A DNA stretch of 53,243 nt, taken from assembly GCA_945861155.1 (NCBI GenBank), contig CAMATN010000018.1:1-53243 (forward strand). The letters run 5' to 3'. Shown in pieces: positions 1-9,763 of the stretch (the stretch's first letter is position 1; each line of letters opens with the position of its first letter). This DNA is from Rhizobium sp. Q54. Its GTDB lineage: Bacteria; Pseudomonadota; Alphaproteobacteria; ATCC43930; CGMCC-115725. The translations under genes and the position numbers were made by a program. A model generated the notes under the pieces. That model was not told where the DNA came from and did no database searches. It saw only the letters and a list, made by a program, of their open reading frames with translations.

Positions 1-5
1 TGCTG

Positions 6-1775
6 GTGCGCCGGCTGGTGCGCGATTTCATCTGGCGTCACGCGTACCGGATCGCGCTCGCCTTTCTGTGCATGGGATTGGCCGGCGGCAGCACCGCGCT
101 GCGCGCCTGGCTGATGGAGCCGGTGCTCGACCATATCTTTATCGCGCGCGATTCCTCGCTGCTGTTGCTGCTGGCCGGCGCCGCGCTGGTGCTGGCGCTG
201 GTCAAGGCAGCGGCGGACTACACCGAAACCGTCCTGATGACGCGGGTCGGTCAGCGCGTCATCACCGATGTCCAGAGCACGCTGTTCGCACGGCTGATCC
301 GGGCCGATCTGGCCTATTTCAACGCCCATGCCAGCGGCGTCCTGATCTCGCGCTTCGTCAACGATGTGTGGCTGCTGCGCAACGCCGCCGGCAATGTGCT
401 GGCCGGCATCGGGCGCGACGCGGTGACGATCGTCTTTCTCGTCGCAATCATGTTCTACCAGGATTGGGCGATGGCGCTCGTTGCATTCGTTGCATTCCCG
501 CTGGCGATCCGCCCAATAGTCCGGATCGGCCAGCGGATGCGGCGGGTCTCGGTCAACACCCAGGTCGAGATGGGCCAGCTGACGAATTTGCTGAGCCAGA
601 CCTTCCAGGGCGCGCGCCACGTCAAGGCGTACGGCATGGAGGATTACGAGGAGCGCCGCGCCGCCGGGCTCTTCGAGCGCATCTACGCGCTGGTCGACCG
701 GGCCAACCGCGTGCGCTCGCGCGCCGGCCCGATGATGGAGGCGCTCGGCGGCGCGGCCATCGCGATGGTAATCTTTTACGGCGGCCATCAGGTGATCGCC
801 GGCACGCGCACGCCGGGCGCGTTCTTTTCGTTCATCACCGCGCTCCTCCTCGCCTATCAGCCGGTCAAGAGCCTGGCGACGCTGAACGCCACCTTGCAGG
901 AGGGGCTGGCCGCGGCTCAGCGCGTCTTCGAGGTGCTCGACATCGAGCCGGCGATCCGCGACCGACCCGGCGCCCGCCCGCTTGCTGTCGCCGGCGGCGA
1001 GATCAGGTTCGAGGCCGTCCGCTTCGGCTATGCTCCGGGCGCGGTGGCGCTTGACGGCATAGATTTGATTGTTCCGGCGGGAAGCACCGTCGCACTGGTC
1101 GGCCCGTCCGGCGCCGGCAAATCAACCATGCTGAACATCATTCCGCGGTTTTACGATGTCGATGGCGGCAGCATCGCGATCGACGGCCAGGAGGTCGGCT
1201 CGGTGACGCTTGCCTCGCTGCGCGGCGCGATTGCGCTGGTGTCGCAGGAGGTCAGCCTGTTCGACGACACGGTGCGCGCCAACATCGCCTATGGCCGGTT
1301 CGGCGCGCCGCAGGCCGAGATCGAGGCGGCCGCGGTTGCCGCTGCCGCCGATCGGTTCATCCGCGGATTGCCGCAGGGCTACGATACGCTGGTCGGCGAG
1401 CACGGCGTCCGCCTGTCGGGCGGGCAGCGGCAACGGATCGCGATTGCCCGCGCGATGCTGAAGGACGCGCCGATCCTGCTGCTCGACGAGGCGACATCGG
1501 CGCTCGACAACGAGTCCGAGCGGCAGGTCCAGGCGGCGCTGCGCAGCCTGATGCGCGGGCGCACGACCGTCGTGATCGCGCATCGGCTGTCGACGATCAT
1601 CGGCGCCGATCTGATCTGCGTGATGGATCGCGGCCGGATTGTCGAAGCCGGCCGGCATACCCAGCTGCTCGCGCGCGGCGGGCTCTATGCGCGGCTTTAC
1701 GAAACCCAATGCGCGGGCGAGCGTGAGATCGCGCCGCTCACCGAGGCGAGCGCAGCGGGGGCCGGGGGCGCATGA
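6..1775 (+). CDS. msbA: Lipid A export ABC transporter, MsbA-type (5' end may be cut by window edge)
   Basis: Inner-membrane half-transporter that homodimerises and flips lipid A-core from the cytoplasmic to the periplasmic leaflet. The first ~310 residues are hydrophobic (six-helix exporter domain). The rest is a nucleotide-binding domain with Walker A GPSGAGKS (366-373), signature LSGGQRQ (470-476), Walker B LLLDEAT with D494/E495, and the switch histidine in VIAHRLST (H526). At 589 residues it is full length for MsbA. The GTG at 6 is the first usable start, but the frame is still open to the window edge, so the true start may lie outside. It overlaps the next gene by 4 bp (ATGA) and leads an msbA-DUF374-waaA-lpxK operon, which favours lipid A over a generic multidrug substrate. 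Confidence 0.9.
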   Translation: MRRLVRDFIWRHAYRIALAFLCMGLAGGSTALRAWLMEPVLDHIFIARDSSLLLLLAGAALVLALVKAAADYTETVLMTRVGQRVITDVQSTLFARLIRADLAYFNAHASGVLISRFVNDVWLLRNAAGNVLAGIGRDAVTIVFLVAIMFYQDWAMALVAFVAFPLAIRPIVRIGQRMRRVSVNTQVEMGQLTNLLSQTFQGARHVKAYGMEDYEERRAAGLFERIYALVDRANRVRSRAGPMMEALGGAAIAMVIFYGGHQVIAGTRTPGAFFSFITALLLAYQPVKSLATLNATLQEGLAAAQRVFEVLDIEPAIRDRPGARPLAVAGGEIRFEAVRFGYAPGAVALDGIDLIVPAGSTVALVGPSGAGKSTMLNIIPRFYDVDGGSIAIDGQEVGSVTLASLRGAIALVSQEVSLFDDTVRANIAYGRFGAPQAEIEAAAVAAAADRFIRGLPQGYDTLVGEHGVRLSGGQRQRIAIARAMLKDAPILLLDEATSALDNESERQVQAALRSLMRGRTTVVIAHRLSTIIGADLICVMDRGRIVEAGRHTQLLARGGLYARLYETQCAGEREIAPLTEASAAGAGGA

Positions 1776-2611
1776 CGATTCCCGGACGCTGGGCGCGCCG
1801 GATCGTGCGCGGCGGCCGCTTGCGCCGGCTGCTGTGCTGGTTCATCCAGCTGTACATTCGTCTCGTCTACCTGACCAACCGCTGGACGGTGGAGGGCTTC
1901 GGTGAGCCTCGCCGCCTGCGCGACGACGGCAAGAGCTTCATACTCGCCTTCTGGCACGGGCGCTTGCTGATGATCCCGATGGCGTGGCAGCGGCTGGCCC
2001 CGATGCACATGCTGATCTCGGCGCATCGCGACGGCCGGATCATCGCCGACGCGGTGACCTATTTCGGGGTCGAGTCGATCCCAGGCTCGACCCGGCGCGG
2101 CGGGACGGCGGCGCTGCGCACGATGCTGAAGCGGCTCGAAGCCGGCGACTGCGTCGGCATCACGCCGGATGGGCCGCGCGGCCCGGCGCTGATTGCCAGC
2201 GGCGGCATCGTCAATCTCGCCCGCCTCGCCGGCGTGGCGATCGTGCCCGTCGTTTTCGCTACCAGCCGGCGCCGGGTGCTGCGCAGCTGGGACCGGTTTC
2301 ACCTCGCTCTGCCGTTCGGACGCGGCGTGTTTCTGTGGGGCGAGCCGATCGCGATCGCCCCCGATCTGGACGCGGAGGGGTTGGAAGCCGCGCGCGTGCT
2401 GGTCGAAAGCCGGATGAACGAGATGGCGGACGAGGCCGACCGCCGCGTCGGTCATGGGCCGCCGCTGCTAGAGAGTTCCACTGCCGTAATGCGGGCGGGT
2501 CAGAGCGACGGTCCGTTTCACCTCGCCACCCTCACTCGGCTCTCCCCGGAGCGTCTAGCGGTCGGAGCCGCCCGATCCCTAGGCGCGGCCCGGCGGCGCG
2601 GCGAGCGATGA
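1772..2611 (+). CDS. DUF374 / lysophospholipid acyltransferase-like protein
   Basis: Predicted membrane-associated acyltransferase of the DUF374 type, usually found in alphaproteobacterial lipid A operons. Visible features are a hydrophobic N-terminal segment (about 20-35), FWHGR (60-64), an SAHRDG block (83-88; the HxxxD-like acyltransferase motif), PGSTRRGG (104-111) and TPDGPRGP (131-138). The conserved core ends near residue 230. The last ~50 residues look unlike the family, being low in hydrophobics and ending in an Ala/Arg run, and may be read-through into former intergenic sequence. The start overlaps msbA by ATGA, and the stop overlaps the waaA start by ATGA, so translation is probably coupled. 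The acyl substrate is not known from sequence. Confidence 0.85.
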   Translation: MTIPGRWARRIVRGGRLRRLLCWFIQLYIRLVYLTNRWTVEGFGEPRRLRDDGKSFILAFWHGRLLMIPMAWQRLAPMHMLISAHRDGRIIADAVTYFGVESIPGSTRRGGTAALRTMLKRLEAGDCVGITPDGPRGPALIASGGIVNLARLAGVAIVPVVFATSRRRVLRSWDRFHLALPFGRGVFLWGEPIAIAPDLDAEGLEAARVLVESRMNEMADEADRRVGHGPPLLESSTAVMRAGQSDGPFHLATLTRLSPERLAVGAARSLGAARRRGER

Positions 2612-4002
2612 ACCCGTGGCCTCTCGCCTACCGCGCATTGACTGGCGCGGCGGCGCCGCTCGTGCGGCTGTACCTCGACGCGCGCTGTCGGCGCGGCAAG
2701 GAGGATCGCGAGCGGCTCGGCGAGCGCTTCGGCATCGCATCGGCCGCGCGCCCGGCCGCGCCGCTGGTCTGGGTCCATGCGGCCAGCGTCGGCGAAGCGC
2801 AATCGGTGCTGGCGCTGATCGAGCGCATCCTGGCCGAGCGGCCGGGGCTCGAATTGCTGATGACGACCGGCACGGTCGCGTCGGCGCGCCTCCTGGCCGG
2901 CCGCCTGCCGCCCCGGGCGCGCCATCAATTCGTGCCGGTCGACCTGCCGCGTGCGGTCGAGCGCTTTCTCGACCACTGGCGGCCCGATCTGGCGATCTGG
3001 GTCGAATCCGAATTATGGCCCAACCTGGTGCTGGCGACCCGCCGACGCGGCGTTCCGATGCTGTTGGTGAACGGCCGGCTGTCGGCGCGCACTCTGGCGC
3101 GCTGGCAGGGCTTGCCGGGATTGGCCCGAGGATTGGCGCGGCCGGTCCTCGATGCGTTCGCGCTGTGCCTCGCCCAGGATGCTGTCCAGGCGGAGCGGTT
3201 CCGCCGGCTTGGCGCGCGCGCGGCGGCGAGCGTCGGCGACCTCAAGATGGCGGCGCCGCCGCTCGACGCCGATCCCGCGGCGCTCGCCGCATTGCGCCGG
3301 CAGATCGGCGCGCGCGCCGTGTGGCTGGCGGCGAGCACGCATGCCGGCGAAGAGGAAATCGCGGCCGACGCCCATCGCCGGATCGCGGGCGAGCACCCGG
3401 GATTGTTGACGATAATTGCGCCGCGCCACCCGGTGCGCGGGGCGGAAATCGCCGAGACGCTGCGCGCCCGGGGTTTGCGCGTGGCCCGGCGCGGCGTCGG
3501 CCCGCAACCCGCCGGCGTCGTCGATGGCGGCGAGACGATCGCCGCCGACACCGACATCTATCTCGCCGATACGCTGGGCGAGCTTGGCCTGTTTTTCCGG
3601 CTGGCTGGCATCGCCTTTATCGGCGGATCGCTGGTCATGAAGGGCGGGCACAACCCGTTCGAGGCGGCGCGGCTCGGCTGCGTCGTGCTGCACGGTCCGG
3701 ACATGACCAATTGCGCGGCGATGGCCGGGGCGCTCGCCGAGGGCGGCGCGGCGCTGACGGTCGGCGATGGCGAGAGCCTTGCCGCCGCGGTGGCGCGGCT
3801 GCTTGCCGATCCGGTCGAACGGGCGGCCCGAGCGGATGCGGCGCTGCGGATCGCCGGTTCCGGCAGCGCCGCGCTCGATGCCGTCCTTGGCCGGCTGGCG
3901 CCGTGGCTCGACGCGCTCGCTCCGGTGGCGGCACCTTTCCCGGCGGTTTGTCGACGACGGCTCGGCGGCGGCGCGGCGAGGGGAGCGGATGCGCGCTCCT
4001 GA
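2608..4002 (+). CDS. waaA: 3-deoxy-D-manno-octulosonic acid (Kdo) transferase
   Basis: Transfers Kdo from CMP-Kdo to lipid IVA at the cytoplasmic face of the inner membrane (GT30 family). The ATG at 2608 was chosen because it overlaps the preceding stop (ATGA) and gives a normal 464-residue protein; the frame is open further upstream but that part is a shadow of the DUF374 gene. Motifs are an N-terminal hydrophobic stretch, WVHAASVGE (55-63) with the catalytic base E63, WVESELWPN in the N-domain, and GGSLVMKGGHNPFEAA in the CMP-Kdo-binding C-domain. The 3' end overlaps lpxK by 14 bp, so the four genes form one tightly packed operon. Confidence 0.93.
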   Translation: MNPWPLAYRALTGAAAPLVRLYLDARCRRGKEDRERLGERFGIASAARPAAPLVWVHAASVGEAQSVLALIERILAERPGLELLMTTGTVASARLLAGRLPPRARHQFVPVDLPRAVERFLDHWRPDLAIWVESELWPNLVLATRRRGVPMLLVNGRLSARTLARWQGLPGLARGLARPVLDAFALCLAQDAVQAERFRRLGARAAASVGDLKMAAPPLDADPAALAALRRQIGARAVWLAASTHAGEEEIAADAHRRIAGEHPGLLTIIAPRHPVRGAEIAETLRARGLRVARRGVGPQPAGVVDGGETIAADTDIYLADTLGELGLFFRLAGIAFIGGSLVMKGGHNPFEAARLGCVVLHGPDMTNCAAMAGALAEGGAALTVGDGESLAAAVARLLADPVERAARADAALRIAGSGSAALDAVLGRLAPWLDALAPVAAPFPAVCRRRLGGGAARGADARS

Positions 4003-5032
4003 TTTCTGGGAAGAGCCGCCGGGGTTCGCCGCCGCGCTGCTCGCGCCGATCGGGCTGGCCTGGGATGCCGTGTCCCGCGTGCGCCGTGCGCTGGCGCGGC
4101 CTTACCGCGCCGCCGTGCCGGTCGTTTGCGTCGGCAATCTGGTCGTCGGCGGTTCGGGCAAGACCCCGGTCGTGCTGTCCCTGGCGGCGCTCGCAGCCGC
4201 GCACGGCATTGCGGTCAATGTCGTGACGCGCGGCTATGGCGGCCGGCTCTCCGGCCCGGTGCGGGTCGATCCCGGACGGCACGACGCGGCCGCGGTCGGG
4301 GATGAGGCATTGCTGATCGCCACCCGCGCGCCGTGCTGGGTTGCGCGCGACCGCGCCGCCGGGATCCGCGCCGCCGTGACGCAAGGCGCCGCGGCGATCC
4401 TGCTCGATGACGGGTTTCAGAACCCGCGGATCGCGCCCGATCTCGCGCTGGTCGTGATCGATGCCGGGTACGGCTTCGGCAATCGCCGGGTGATGCCGGC
4501 CGGGCCGCTGCGCGAGCCGGTGCGGTCCGGCCTCGCCCGCGCCGATGCGGTCGTGTTGATCGATGCCGAGCGGATCGGCGGTGGCGAGGTGCCCGACGGG
4601 GTGCGCGAAGCGGGCCGCCCGATCTTTCGCGCGAGCCTCGACCCGGTGCAGGGCGGTCGCTTTTCGGGGGAGCGGATCGTCGCCTTTGCCGGAATCGGGC
4701 GACCGGCCAAGTTTTTTGCCACGCTACGCGCGACTGGCGCCGAACTGGTTGCCGCGCATCCCTTTCCCGACCATTACCGGCTTGCCGAGGGCGAACTGGA
4801 CCGGCTGCGGCGCGAGGCGGAGCGCGCCGGCGCCCGGCTGGTCACGACCGCGAAGGATTGGGCCCGGCTGCAGGCGGGGCGGCGGGCCGGGATCGAGGTG
4901 CTCGAGGTCGAAATCAGCTGGCGCGACCCGGCGGCGGTGGCGCGTCTGCTGTCCAGCGTTCTCGGTCAAGCCGCCGATGGCTCCGACCGGCGCGCCGGAT
5001 CAAAGGGGCTGGCCAGCCACGGAGCGCAATGA
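3989..5032 (+). CDS. lpxK: Tetraacyldisaccharide 4'-kinase
   Basis: Phosphorylates the 4' position of the tetraacyldisaccharide-1-P to give lipid IVA, on the inner membrane. The start ATG at 3989 lies inside waaA and yields 347 residues, normal for LpxK. A short N-terminal amphipathic or membrane-anchoring segment (about 10-30) precedes the P-loop-like VGNLVVGGSGKTP (48-60). DDGFQN and HPFPDHY-type motifs follow, typical of the family. The enzyme uses the Kdo-acceptor pathway shared with waaA upstream. The frame also extends 5' into waaA, but those codons belong to the waaA shadow. Confidence 0.92.
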   Translation: MRAPDFWEEPPGFAAALLAPIGLAWDAVSRVRRALARPYRAAVPVVCVGNLVVGGSGKTPVVLSLAALAAAHGIAVNVVTRGYGGRLSGPVRVDPGRHDAAAVGDEALLIATRAPCWVARDRAAGIRAAVTQGAAAILLDDGFQNPRIAPDLALVVIDAGYGFGNRRVMPAGPLREPVRSGLARADAVVLIDAERIGGGEVPDGVREAGRPIFRASLDPVQGGRFSGERIVAFAGIGRPAKFFATLRATGAELVAAHPFPDHYRLAEGELDRLRREAERAGARLVTTAKDWARLQAGRRAGIEVLEVEISWRDPAAVARLLSSVLGQAADGSDRRAGSKGLASHGAQ

Positions 5033-5101
5033 CATCGTGGAGACAATTCTTCGCCGGCCTAAGATTCCGGTGGGGCCAAACCACGGCACGGGAGAACGCC
5101 A

Positions 5102-6058
5102 ATGCGCCTCAGCATTCTGGATGATTATCAGGGCGTCGCCCTCGACATGGCCGATTGGTCGGCAATCCGGGCGCGCGGCATCGAGATCGCGGTCGAGCGT
5201 CATCCGTTCGTCGACGAGGATGCGGTAGTGCGCGCGCTCGCGGATTCGGAAGTCGTTGCCGCGATGCGCGAGCGCACGCCGTTCCCGAAAACGCTGCTCG
5301 ACCGCCTGCCGAAACTGAAGCTGCTGATCACCACCGGCATGCGCAACGCCGCGTTCGACATGGCGGCGCTGAAGGACCGCGGCGTGACGGTTTGCGGCAC
5401 CGGCGGCCCGGGTGGCGGCAACGAAGATACCGCCGAGCTCGCCTGGGGGCTGATCCTCGGCGCGGCGCGGCGCATCGCGGAGGACCATGCGTTGATGCGC
5501 CAAGGCGGTTGGCAGACGCGCATCGGCCACCGGGTCGCGGGCAAGACGCTCGGCCTGTTGGGCCTTGGCCGGTTGGGCAGCGGGGTCGCGCGGGTCGGGC
5601 TCGCCTTCGGCATGAAGGCGATCGCCTGGAGCCAGAACCTGACCGCCGAGAAGGCCGCCGAGCAGGGTGTCGAGCGGGTCGAAAAGGACGAGCTGTTCCG
5701 CCGCTCGGACATACTCTCGGTGCATCTGGTGCTGAGCCCGCGCAGCCGCGGCCTCGTCGGTGTACGCGAGATCGCGCTGATGAAGCCGAGCGCGATCCTC
5801 GTCAACACCTCGCGCGGCCCGATCTGCGACACCGACGCGATCATCGAGGCGCTCAAGGCCGGGCGGCTCGCCTATGCCGGTCTTGACGTTTACGACAAGG
5901 AGCCGCTGCCGATAAACCATCCGCTGCGCCAGGCGCCGAACGTGATCCTGACGCCGCATATCGGCTATGTCACCGACGAGAATTACCGCAGCTCGTACCC
6001 GCAGATCGTCGAGAATGTCGCCGCTTTTCTCGACGGCAAACCGGTCCGGGTGATTTGA
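5102..6058 (+). CDS. D-2-hydroxyacid dehydrogenase family protein
   Basis: Cytosolic NAD(P)-dependent oxidoreductase of the D-isomer-specific 2-hydroxyacid dehydrogenase superfamily (318 residues, usual size). A Rossmann dinucleotide motif GLGRLGSGVA lies near residue 155. It is followed by the substrate/cofactor block VNTSRGPICD (catalytic Arg), the Glu of VYDKEPLP and the catalytic His in LTPHIGYVT. An SD-like GGGAGA lies a few bases before the ATG. It starts 69 bp after lpxK and may share its transcript, though nothing ties it to lipid A. The substrate cannot be told; phosphoglycerate-, glyoxylate- and hydroxypyruvate-type relatives all look alike here. Confidence 0.85.
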   Translation: MRLSILDDYQGVALDMADWSAIRARGIEIAVERHPFVDEDAVVRALADSEVVAAMRERTPFPKTLLDRLPKLKLLITTGMRNAAFDMAALKDRGVTVCGTGGPGGGNEDTAELAWGLILGAARRIAEDHALMRQGGWQTRIGHRVAGKTLGLLGLGRLGSGVARVGLAFGMKAIAWSQNLTAEKAAEQGVERVEKDELFRRSDILSVHLVLSPRSRGLVGVREIALMKPSAILVNTSRGPICDTDAIIEALKAGRLAYAGLDVYDKEPLPINHPLRQAPNVILTPHIGYVTDENYRSSYPQIVENVAAFLDGKPVRVI

Positions 6059-6076
6059 GTTCCATCCGGCGGCGCC

Positions 6077-6622
6077 ATGCGCGGCTTAATGCCCGGCGAC
6101 CAGCCGATCATCCGTCCGTCGCTCGACGAGGATGTTGCCGCTATCGCCGACATCTACGGCTACCATGTGCGGCACGGGCTGGCCTCGTTCGAGGAAGAGC
6201 CTCCGCCGGTCGAGGAGATTGCCCGTCGGCGCGGTGAGATCGTCGCGCGCGGCCTGCCGTATCTGGTCGCCGAGCGGGGCGGGCGGGTCATCGGCTATTG
6301 CTATGCCGGTCCGTTCCGGCCGCGGACGGGCTATCGCTTTACGCTCGAGGATTCGATCTATATCGACGCCGCCGAGACCGGGCGCGGCATCGGGCGGGCG
6401 CTGTTGCAACCGGTGCTCGCAAGCTGTGCCAAACTTGGCTATCGCCAGATGATCGCCGTCATCGGCGGGCGCGAGACGGTGGCGTCGATCCGGCTGCACG
6501 AGGCGCTCGGCTTTAGCCATATCGGCATCATGGAGGCGGTCGGTTTCAAATTCGGCCGTTGGGTCGACATCGTCCTGATGCAACGCGCCCTCGCGCCCGG
6601 CGCCGCCATCGCGCCGGAATGA
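6077..6622 (+). CDS. GNAT N-acetyltransferase, phosphinothricin acetyltransferase-like
   Basis: Acetyl-CoA-dependent N-acetyltransferase of 181 residues. The N-terminus (IRPSLDEDVAAIADIYGYHV) matches the start of Pat/Bar-type GNATs. The acetyl-CoA pyrophosphate loop is RGIGRALL (about 115-122), and the conserved ASIRLHEALGFSHIG segment follows. It starts 18 bp after the dehydrogenase stop and is probably cotranscribed. The natural substrate is unknown; Pat-like enzymes act on phosphinothricin, methionine sulfoximine or other amino-acid-like amines. An internal Met at residue 5 could be the true start. Confidence 0.85.
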   Translation: MRGLMPGDQPIIRPSLDEDVAAIADIYGYHVRHGLASFEEEPPPVEEIARRRGEIVARGLPYLVAERGGRVIGYCYAGPFRPRTGYRFTLEDSIYIDAAETGRGIGRALLQPVLASCAKLGYRQMIAVIGGRETVASIRLHEALGFSHIGIMEAVGFKFGRWVDIVLMQRALAPGAAIAPE

Positions 6623-6683
6623 GGCGCGCGGCGAGCCCGCCGAGATTCTCGTAACGGCCTCCGATTGCCGGCCGGTCGGGCGT

Positions 6684-7058
6684 CTATCGTTTCGGTTCGG
6701 CGCGCGCCAGGACCACGCCGAGATCGCGCCCGCCGAACAGGTGTACGTGGAAATGCGGCACTTCCTGACGGGCCGCTTCGCCATGATTGGCAAGGATGCG
6801 GTAGCCGCCCTCGGCGACGCCCTGTTGCACCGCGATCCGGCCGATCGCCCGGAAAAAGCCGGCCAGCTCGGCGTCCGATGCATTGGCCGAAAAATCGTCG
6901 ACCGAGACGTACGCGCCCTTCGGGATCAAGACGACATGAACCGGCGCCTGGGGCTGGATGTCGCGAAAGGCGAGCACATGCGTGTCCTCGTAGACCTTAT
7001 CGCAGGGCAATTCGCCGCGCAGGATGCGGGCGAACACGTTGTTGGGGTCGTAGGCCAT
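6684..7058 (-). CDS. HIT-family nucleotide hydrolase/binding protein (Hint-like)
   Basis: Small cytosolic histidine-triad protein (124 residues). It hydrolyses AMP-lysine/AMP-amide type nucleotides in characterised Hint proteins. The histidine triad is plain at HFHVHLF (H102, H104, H106), the last histidine being the nucleophile. The N-terminal NVFARILRGELPCDKVYEDT segment is typical of Hint. It lies 51 bp downstream of ccrM on the same strand and may be cotranscribed, but no functional link is evident. Confidence 0.92.
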   Translation of the reverse strand: MAYDPNNVFARILRGELPCDKVYEDTHVLAFRDIQPQAPVHVVLIPKGAYVSVDDFSANASDAELAGFFRAIGRIAVQQGVAEGGYRILANHGEAARQEVPHFHVHLFGGRDLGVVLARAEPKR

Positions 7059-7109
7059 CGCGGGTTCCCGGTTGAGAATTGCAGGGTTGGCGCAGCAGCG
7101 GCGCTGCGC

Positions 7110-8257
<1,148 letters not shown>

Positions 8258-8267
<10 letters not shown>

Positions 8268-8947
8268 GGACATGCCTCGTCCGCCGGCGCGGCGAGCCCG
8301 CCGGGTTCGAGCAGCGGAAAGAAATCCACAGGGGCCGCCAGCGCCAGGCGTACCGGCTCGAACAAGCGGCGATGGTGCGGCGTCACCCCAAGCCGGCGCA
8401 GGCCGTCGCAATGCCGGGCGGTCGCATAGCCGACATTGGTTTCCCAGCCATAGCCGGGATAGCGCCGCGCCAATTCGCGCATGATCCGGTCGCGGGTCAC
8501 CTTGGCGACGACCGAGGCCGCCGCGATCGAGAAGCTCAGCGCGTCGCCTTTCACCACCGTGCGCACCGGGCATGGCAGGCTCGGCGCGACATTGCCGTCG
8601 ACCAGCGCGAGGTCGGGCGCCGTCCCCGACGCCAGCGCCAGCGCCGCCACCGCCCGGCGCATCGCGACGAGGCTCGCGCGCAGGATATTGATGCGCTCGA
8701 TTTCATCGACGCTCGCCGCGCCGACCCCAATCAGCGCGCAGGAAGCCAGCGCCGCGTAACAGCGCTCGCGCTCTTCCCGGGTCAGCGTCTTCGAATCGTC
8801 GAGCACGCGGCGCAGTTCGCCGCGGAAGCGCCGCCGGTCGATGATGACCGCCGCCGCGACCACCGGACCGGCGAGCGGGCCCCGTCCTGCTTCATCGACA
8901 CCGCACACAACCCCCGTGTAGCCACGCTCAATCGCGAAATCCGGCAT
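8258..8947 (-). CDS. rnhB: Ribonuclease HII
   Basis: Endonuclease that removes RNA from RNA-DNA hybrids and misincorporated ribonucleotides. [15 protein letters not shown] carries the catalytic D18/E19. Further acidic residues sit in DLALVDGN and in [19 protein letters not shown], which match the family. I chose the ATG at 8947 because a GGAGGGG Shine-Dalgarno lies just before it and it gives 229 residues; the frame is open 26 codons further upstream. It is followed by ccrM on the same strand, an arrangement common in alphaproteobacteria. Confidence 0.92.
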
Positions 8948-9128
8948 CGTCCCCTCCCCGCCCGCGTTGTGCCACGCCGCCGGGAGCGACTTCAAGCGAG
9001 AGAAAATGCCATTGCCGACCCCCATCCAAAGGACAGGTTCAAATCATGAACATATTTCGGTGACTCGAATTGTCTCAACTCGTATTCTCGGTTTGTTCTC
9101 AGTTTCCGCGCGCCAAGGAGGAATTCCC

Positions 9129-9554
9129 ATGATATGGCCGGTTTTTGCCGCCGCCGTCGCACTCGCCGCCGCGTTGGGCCTGTCCGTCCAAGCAGCGCAG
9201 CCGGCCGAATCGACGGCAGGCAGCGACATCATCACCTTCGAACAATACCGCGACTGGCGTCTCGCTTTCACTGAGCGGCGCCGCGACGAACTGGCGAGCC
9301 AGCTTGCCGCGGCCGATCTCGCGGCCGAGCGCAAAACCCGGCTCGAACAGACAAAATCCTATTACGACTGGCTCGCCGGATTGTCGGATGCCGACCGCGA
9401 CCGGCGCTTTCGCGAGCGCTTCGCGCGAATCGACGCCAATCGCGACGGTCAGCTCGACCCGGCCGAGCGCGCCGCGTGGCGCGACAAGCAGCGCGCCTTC
9501 TACAATCGCGATCGTCCGGCACGGCAACAACACGTGCGCGACGAGGCGCGCTGA
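9129..9554 (+). CDS. Exported EF-hand domain protein
   Basis: Small protein (141 residues) with an N-terminal Sec-type signal (hydrophobic residues ~3-20, then AQPAES). A single clear EF-hand calcium-binding loop begins at D102 (DANRDGQLDPAE, E113 at the -Z position). The middle is charged and helical (ERRRDELASQL). The start is fixed by a strong AAGGAGG about 8 bases upstream; the frame is open further 5' but without a ribosome site. Probably periplasmic. The function is unknown; such single-EF-hand exported proteins are frequent in alphaproteobacteria. It is monocistronic, divergent from rnhB. Confidence 0.75.
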   Translation: MIWPVFAAAVALAAALGLSVQAAQPAESTAGSDIITFEQYRDWRLAFTERRRDELASQLAAADLAAERKTRLEQTKSYYDWLAGLSDADRDRRFRERFARIDANRDGQLDPAERAAWRDKQRAFYNRDRPARQQHVRDEAR

Positions 9555-9706
9555 CCGGCGATACCGACCGACGATACTGGCCGGGCGCCTGCTTCTGTGC
9601 TGCAAACAACAGGCGGAACAGGACGAGAGGGGGGTTGGCGCCCGCCCGGCCATGCTATGTTATGCTGCGTCACTGGACGGCTGGGCCGCAGCAGGAGAAG
9701 CCGCAA

Positions 9707-9760
9707 ATGACCAGATCAGCCGATCGCGCCGCGCCGTCTGCCGGGCTCGCAGCCGAGTGA
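9707..9760 (+). other. Possible 17-residue leader ORF in frame with the citrate synthase-like gene
   Basis: An ATG preceded by AGGAG (spacing about 9) opens a 17-codon ORF, MTRSADRAAPSAGLAAE. It ends in TGA just 3 bases before the ATG of the next gene, and both are in the same frame. It may be a translational-coupling leader, or the remains of an original N-terminus cut by a nonsense change. The downstream ATG lacks a convincing SD of its own. Confidence 0.35.
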
Positions 9761-9763
9761 ACC

